A DNA stretch of 64,000 bases. Origin: Nocardia transvalensis (GTDB taxonomy: Bacteria; Actinomycetota; Actinomycetes; Mycobacteriales; Mycobacteriaceae). Both the position numbers and the translations under genes were made by a program. The DNA is taken from assembly GCF_015477765.1 (NCBI RefSeq), contig NZ_JADLQQ010000005.1, positions 248,001-312,000 on the forward strand. Direction: 5' to 3'. The notes below the pieces were generated by a model. That model saw nothing but the letters and a program-made list of their open reading frames with translations, had not been told where the DNA came from and made no database searches. This document shows, one piece after another, positions 58,130 through 64,000 of the stretch (its first letter is position 1; each line of letters starts with the position of its first letter).

Positions 58130-58242
58130 TGAATTTCTCCTGTGGTCGTGACGATCCCGACCCTGGACCGGTACAAGTCGGCCTACAGGAGCATCGCCAC
58201 GAAGATCAAGTATACCGCGCCGGTTCCGGGCGGCACAATCGG

Positions 58243-59232
58243 TCACACCGGTTCGGGTTGCGCCACAGCAGTTTTCACTCGTGAGCGGTACAGCGCGTGG
58301 CCGGTGAACACGAGCAGCGCCAGCCAGATCAGCCCGAATCCGGCCCACCGGGTGGCGGGCATCGACTCGTGGCCGACGAGTACACCCCAGGCCATTTGCA
58401 GTGCCGGAGTGAGGTACTGCAGGATGCCCATGGTCGACAGCGGCACGCGGGATGCGGCGAGCGCGAACAGCAGCAGCGGCACGAGGGTGACCGGACCGCA
58501 AGCGATGAGCAGGGCGGTGTGCCCGGCCCCATGACCGAACGTCGCCTGGCCGCTCACCCCGAGCCCGATGGCGACGGCGAGTGCGATGGGCGCGGACACC
58601 AGGCCCTCGGCCGCGACACTGCGCATGGGATCGAGCCGGATCACCTTCTTCACCAGCCCATAGGTGGCGAACGAACAGGCGAGTACGAGCGCGATGATCG
58701 GCGGTTTGCCGTAATCGACGGTGAGAACGACGACCGCGCTCGCCCCCAACGCCAGGGCCAGCCACTGCGGCCAGGCGAGTCGCTCGCGGAAGATCACCAC
58801 CCCGAACAAGACCGTCACAAGGGGATTGATGAAGTACCCGAGCGCACATTCGACCACATGCCCCGAGGTGACCCCGTACACATAGAACCCCCAATTGGCC
58901 GCGATCGCCGCTCCCGCCACCGCAGCGACCAGCCAGGTCCGCCCATCGATCGCCGCCAACTCCCGGATCCGGCCCATCGCCGCGAGAAGCACGAGAACCA
59001 CAACCAACGTCCAGAGAATCCGATGAACCAAAATCTCCACCGAACTCGCAAACCCCAAAAGCCCGAAAAACGCCGGAAAGAGCCCCCACGTGAGATAGGC
59101 CCCGGCCCCGAAAACCACTCCCCCGCCATCGCGCCACCCCGATCGGCCCACCTCGCCTCCCGCCCCCGAACCACCCTCCGCTTCCACACTCCGCAACTCC
59201 ACCGCCCCGACGCTACTTCCACCCGGCACCAC
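58243..59232 (-). CDS. EamA-family permease, RarD type
   Basis: A membrane protein of up to 329 residues with ten hydrophobic helices in two EamA halves. GAYLTWGLFPAFFGLL at the start of helix 1, EILVHRILWTLVVVLVLL in helix 2 and GHVVECALGYFINPLV near 130 are RarD signatures. RarD-like transporters move small metabolites; chloramphenicol sensitivity was the original E. coli link. The start is uncertain: GTG 59232 gives a 40-residue Gly/Glu-rich leader, and a start nearer the first helix may be used. It lies upstream of the VOC gene on the same strand (113 nt gap). Confidence 0.88.
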   Translation of the reverse strand: MVPGGSSVGAVELRSVEAEGGSGAGGEVGRSGWRDGGGVVFGAGAYLTWGLFPAFFGLLGFASSVEILVHRILWTLVVVLVLLAAMGRIRELAAIDGRTWLVAAVAGAAIAANWGFYVYGVTSGHVVECALGYFINPLVTVLFGVVIFRERLAWPQWLALALGASAVVVLTVDYGKPPIIALVLACSFATYGLVKKVIRLDPMRSVAAEGLVSAPIALAVAIGLGVSGQATFGHGAGHTALLIACGPVTLVPLLLFALAASRVPLSTMGILQYLTPALQMAWGVLVGHESMPATRWAGFGLIWLALLVFTGHALYRSRVKTAVAQPEPV

Positions 59233-59314
59233 CGTCGAGCGAGTTTCCCCCGGTGAGCGAGCAATCCGGCAGCCGTGTTCTCGCTGTTCGCTGTCCCCGG
59301 TGCTCGCTCGGCGA

Positions 59315-60022
59315 TCAATCGAGGTCGGCGGCGAGGTCGGCGGCGAGGGCTAGGTCGGGGGCGAGGGTTTGGCGGTCGGCGTCGGAGAGGTCCAGGGCCG
59401 CTATCTGGGTGAGGAGGGATGAGGCGCGGGGGTGGTCGCCGGTGCGGATGTACAGTTCGGCGAGGTAGACCAGGGCCGGGACGCGCTGGGCCGCGGGGGC
59501 GTCGGCGTGCCGGGCCAGCCCGTTCTCCAGGACGAGGATGCCGGCGTTTTCGTCGCCGTGTGAGTCTGCTTGCCGGGCAGCGGCTTTCACCGTTCGCTCC
59601 AGTCGGCTCTCCCGTGCGGAAGGGTCGTCGCCGGGGTCGTCTTTCCGGAAGATTCGAAGCCAGTTCCCACCGGGATCGACGACGGAAAACCCGGTGGGCA
59701 TGCCTTGCTTTTTTCGCGGTCGGGTCATCCGCGGGATTCCGGACACCGGCACCTTGCCGAACTCGGCGCGCAGCCCGGCCGCGAACGCCGAATACAACGC
59801 GGCCGTGTCGGGGACCGCCAGGCCGACGCTGCCCATCGACTCGGCGGGATCGAACCCGGGCACGCCGAAGAAGTGCATCTCGACCTCGTCTCGACGCAGG
59901 GCCACATACGGGTTGGGCCGGTCCTGACGGTAGGTCTGCTCGAATCCGAGGGCGGCGTAGAAGGGCAGGATGTCGTCCAATTCGCGGCAGGGAAGCATGG
60001 GAATGACGGTCACGGCGGACAT
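59315..60022 (-). CDS. VOC/bleomycin-resistance-like protein with helical C-terminal extension
   Basis: A 235-residue protein. Residues 1-125 form a bleomycin-resistance-type VOC domain (VIPMLPCRELDDILPFYAALGFEQTYRQDRPNP, MHFFGVPGFDPAESMGSVG, GFSVVDPGGNWLRIFR; each cited in part). Residues about 140-235 are a helical tail (LENGLARHADAPAAQRVPALVYLAELYIRTGD) that resembles one or two TPR units. Such VOC-plus-helical proteins occur in actinobacteria; resistance is not shown. ATG 60022 starts the domain. It diverges from a TetR gene at 60070, with a palindrome between them. Confidence 0.8.
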   Translation of the reverse strand: MSAVTVIPMLPCRELDDILPFYAALGFEQTYRQDRPNPYVALRRDEVEMHFFGVPGFDPAESMGSVGLAVPDTAALYSAFAAGLRAEFGKVPVSGIPRMTRPRKKQGMPTGFSVVDPGGNWLRIFRKDDPGDDPSARESRLERTVKAAARQADSHGDENAGILVLENGLARHADAPAAQRVPALVYLAELYIRTGDHPRASSLLTQIAALDLSDADRQTLAPDLALAADLAADLD

Positions 60023-60025
60023 GAA

Positions 60026-60041
60026 AACATCGTACGCTGTT
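60026..60041. promoter_or_regulatory. Candidate operator between VOC and TetR genes
   Basis: AACA-T-CGTACG-C-TGTT: a palindrome of 16 bp with one central-flank mismatch pair, filling most of the 47-nt space between divergent starts. The neighbouring TetR protein is the obvious candidate to bind it. Confidence 0.5.
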
Positions 60042-60069
60042 CGGAGTATTGCCGGAGGAGGATTCGCGG

Positions 60070-60855
60070 ATGGAATACGCAGGACGTGGCGACGCCGTCC
60101 GGACCATGGCGCTGCTGTGGGACGGCGGGACGCCGGTGCCGCGGCGCGGGCCACGTCATCGGCTCGACCTGTCGGCGATCGTCGACGCCGCGATCGCCGA
60201 GGCCGACCGCTGCGGACCGTCCTCGCTCTCGATTCGCGCACTCGCGCAGACACTGAATGTCGGTGCCGCGACGCTCTATACCTATGTGCCGGGCAAGGCG
60301 GAACTGTTGGAGCTGATGGTCGACCGTGTCATCGGCGGCCAGCCGCTTCCGAGAGCCGACACCGGGTGGCGACACGGGCTGAGCGACCTCGCGCACAGCG
60401 ATCTCGCGACCTTCCGCGCACATCCCTGGCTGCTGCAGGTGGCCACCTCGCGCACGGTATTCGGCCCTCACTACGTGGCCCGCTACGAGGCCTCCGTCGC
60501 TCTCCTGGACGGCTGTGGCCTGTCGGCCTCCGACATCATCCGCTGCGTGGCGGCCGTGGACTCCTACACCCGCGGCGCGGCCTCGGCGGTGGTCGACGCC
60601 GAACAGGCACCCGCGGCAACCGGCAGCAGCGACGAACAGTGGTGGCAGCAGCGCGCACCGCTGCTCGAGGAACGGATGGCCGGGCGATTCCCGGTACTCG
60701 CCGCGATGGACGCCGCAGGCGCGTTCACCGTCGCCGAGTCATCGGCACCCTATCTGCTGCAGCGAGCACTGGAGCGCTTCACCTACGGCCTCGATCTCCT
60801 TCTCGACGCCATCGAATCCAGAATCGAATCGGCGGCAATCAGTCCGGGAGGGTGA
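60070..60855 (+). CDS. TetR-family regulator (TetR/TetR_C type)
   Basis: A 261-residue regulator, longer than most. Helix-turn-helix about residues 35-75 (RCGPSSLSIRALAQTLNVGAATLYTYVPGKAELLELMVDRV, cited in part). The C-terminal domain is of the TetR_C kind found in tetracycline-repressor-like proteins (RHGLSDLAHSDLATFRAHPWLLQVA). ATG 60070 has GGAGGAGG 6-7 nt upstream. It probably controls the divergent VOC gene and itself through the palindrome at 60026-60041. Its 3' end overlaps the convergent PhzF-like gene by 17 nt. Confidence 0.88.
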   Translation: MEYAGRGDAVRTMALLWDGGTPVPRRGPRHRLDLSAIVDAAIAEADRCGPSSLSIRALAQTLNVGAATLYTYVPGKAELLELMVDRVIGGQPLPRADTGWRHGLSDLAHSDLATFRAHPWLLQVATSRTVFGPHYVARYEASVALLDGCGLSASDIIRCVAAVDSYTRGAASAVVDAEQAPAATGSSDEQWWQQRAPLLEERMAGRFPVLAAMDAAGAFTVAESSAPYLLQRALERFTYGLDLLLDAIESRIESAAISPGG

Positions 60856-61657
60856 CCACGCCGTCGAGGTAGCGGTGGCAACGGCCGGTGAGGAGGACTC
60901 GGTCGTCGGAGAGGGTGCAGTGGAGGCGGCCGCCGCGGGGGGAGAGTTGGCGGGCGGTGAGGTCGGGGCGGCCGAAATCGCGGGCCCAGATCGGGGTCAG
61001 TTGGGCGTGGGCGGAGCCGGTGACGGGATCTTCGGGGATGCCCGCGGCGGGGGCGAAGACGCGGGAGACGAAGTCGGCGGTGTCGCCGGGGGCGGTGACG
61101 ATGACGCCGCGCGGCAGCCTCGGGAAGGCCGAGAAGTCGGGGCGGATTTCGCGGACCTCGGCCTCGGTGGCCACCACGATCACCTCGTCCTGGCCGGTGA
61201 GCGCACGCAGGGGACGCACGCGCAGGGCCGAGACGAGGGCGGGGTCGGGGACGACGTCGACCGAGGCGATCACCGGCAGGTCGAGGACGAATTCGTCGTC
61301 GTCGGTGCGGTCCACCACCAGCCAGCCGCTGCGGGTGAAGAAATGGACGCGGTCCTCGCCCGGATGCAGGTCCGCGAGCAATTGGGCCGCGGCCGCCATG
61401 GTGGCGTGGCCGCACATGTCCATCTCGGTCGTCGGGGTGAACCAGCGCAGATGGTAGGCGGGTCCGTCGGCCGGCGGCTCCCCCGCCTCCGGCGGCAGAA
61501 TCGAAGTGTAGAAGGCGGTTTCGGCGAGGTTGTTCTCCTCGGCAACCTGCTGCATGAGCGCGTCGGGCAACCATTCCAGCAGCGGCATCACCGCCGCCGG
61601 ATTACCGGTGAACGGCGCGTCGGCAAACGCATCGATCTGATGCAGCAGGACCTCCAT
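60839..61657 (-). CDS. PhzF-family isomerase-like protein
   Basis: A 272-residue protein of the PhzF/DapF fold. The opening QIDAFADAPFTGNPAAV, the EENNLAETAF segment with the catalytic-position Glu, RWFTPTTEMDMCGHATMAAA and the C-terminal GIPEDPVTGSAHAQLTPIWA are all family hallmarks. PhzF itself isomerises an anthranilate-type intermediate of phenazine synthesis, but most members have no known substrate, and no phenazine genes are near. ATG 61657 is used; the frame is open to 61699 but without family similarity. Confidence 0.9.
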   Translation of the reverse strand: MEVLLHQIDAFADAPFTGNPAAVMPLLEWLPDALMQQVAEENNLAETAFYTSILPPEAGEPPADGPAYHLRWFTPTTEMDMCGHATMAAAAQLLADLHPGEDRVHFFTRSGWLVVDRTDDDEFVLDLPVIASVDVVPDPALVSALRVRPLRALTGQDEVIVVATEAEVREIRPDFSAFPRLPRGVIVTAPGDTADFVSRVFAPAAGIPEDPVTGSAHAQLTPIWARDFGRPDLTARQLSPRGGRLHCTLSDDRVLLTGRCHRYLDGVVTLPD

Positions 61658-61751
61658 ACAGCCGAAGGTACCCGCGTCGCCAATCGACACACGGCACAAC
61701 GCAGTTCACGGCGTGCCATAGCATGTGACCAGTTGGGGACCGCCAAAAGAC

Positions 61752-61804
61752 GCGGCGGTCAGCTGTTTTCGCCAGCGGCGGTCAGCTGTTTTCGCCAGCG
61801 GCGG

Positions 61805-61820
<16 letters not shown>
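61752..61820. repeat. Three exact 23-bp tandem copies over the ctpE stop codon
   Basis: GCGGCGGTCAGCTGTTTTCGCC plus one base, repeated at 61752-61774, 61775-61797 and 61798-61820; the last copy differs only in its final base. On the minus strand each copy contains the codons GGC-GAA-AAC-AGC-TGA, that is the last residues and stop of the P-type ATPase. Only the rightmost copy is read; the other two follow the stop. Confidence 0.95.

Positions 61821-64000
<2,180 letters not shown>

Noticed and set aside
59220..59314. Repeated GCGAGC-like strings between the VOC and RarD genes
   Set aside because: Irregular spacing and short length; typical of high-GC sequence, not a CRISPR or ordered repeat.

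Overview
The window is high-GC DNA from a mycolata-type actinobacterium, most likely Nocardia or a close relative. The reasons are the gene content (MspA-type porin-like protein, BioQ/BsaP biotin system, DnaE1, OtsA-independent trehalose genes, Ddn-like protein beside ilvA) and the local order. The order broadly mirrors, in inverted orientation, the Mycobacterium tuberculosis block from dnaE1 through ilvA, treZ/treY/treX, bioA/F/D, bioB-Rv1590-Rv1591 to nadA/B/C. That synteny is recalled family knowledge, not computed here. No tRNA, rRNA, CRISPR array, insertion sequence or prophage was seen; this is chromosomal core mixed with accessory genes.

Layout. 0-5.4 kb: the start of an alcohol dehydrogenase (cut by the left edge) diverges from a Baeyer-Villiger-type monooxygenase, followed by arylamine N-acetyltransferase, a zinc-ribbon-like protein, an AlkZ-like winged-helix protein and a TerB-like protein. 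5.4-10 kb: nadA-nadB-nadC (minus strand), divergent from a Nudix-like regulator (NrtR type) with a 23-bp palindrome in the promoter. 10-15 kb: membrane dipeptidase, small proteins, DedA, DUF1353, then bioB-bsaP-DUF2567. 15.3-19 kb: bioQ, then a cobalamin riboswitch driving a BtuC/BtuD/BtuF-like uptake operon. 20-24.8 kb: bioA, a FAD monooxygenase, bioF and bioD, with BioQ boxes before bioA, bioF and bioB. 24.8-30.4 kb: MarR-GNAT fusion, treX(glgX), treY. 30.5-35.6 kb: secreted or surface proteins (S1 protease, DUF2235 hydrolase, small secreted protein, lipase) and a remnant of an antiporter gene. 36-39.6 kb: dnaE1. 39.6-49.8 kb: porin-like protein, LacI regulator, methyltransferases, Ddn-like oxidoreductase, ilvA, beta-lactamase-like esterase, lipoprotein hydrolase, treZ. 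49.8-55.2 kb: a CitA/DcuS-type two-component system divergent from a NitT/TauT-type ABC transporter. 55.2-64 kb: asnB with divergent TetR, VOC proteins, RarD-type permease, second TetR, PhzF-like protein and a CtpE-like P-type ATPase cut by the right edge.

How it works together. Three vitamin/cofactor circuits lie side by side, each with its own visible control element: NAD synthesis (NrtR palindrome), biotin synthesis (three BioQ boxes plus the BioB helper BsaP) and cobalamin uptake (riboswitch). TreX, TreY and TreZ together make trehalose from glycogen, but treZ sits about 17 kb away from treX-treY. The least explained parts are the two-component system with its transporter, the FAD monooxygenase inside the biotin cluster, a VOC gene whose best start is CTG, and several short tandem or inverted repeats placed at gene ends.
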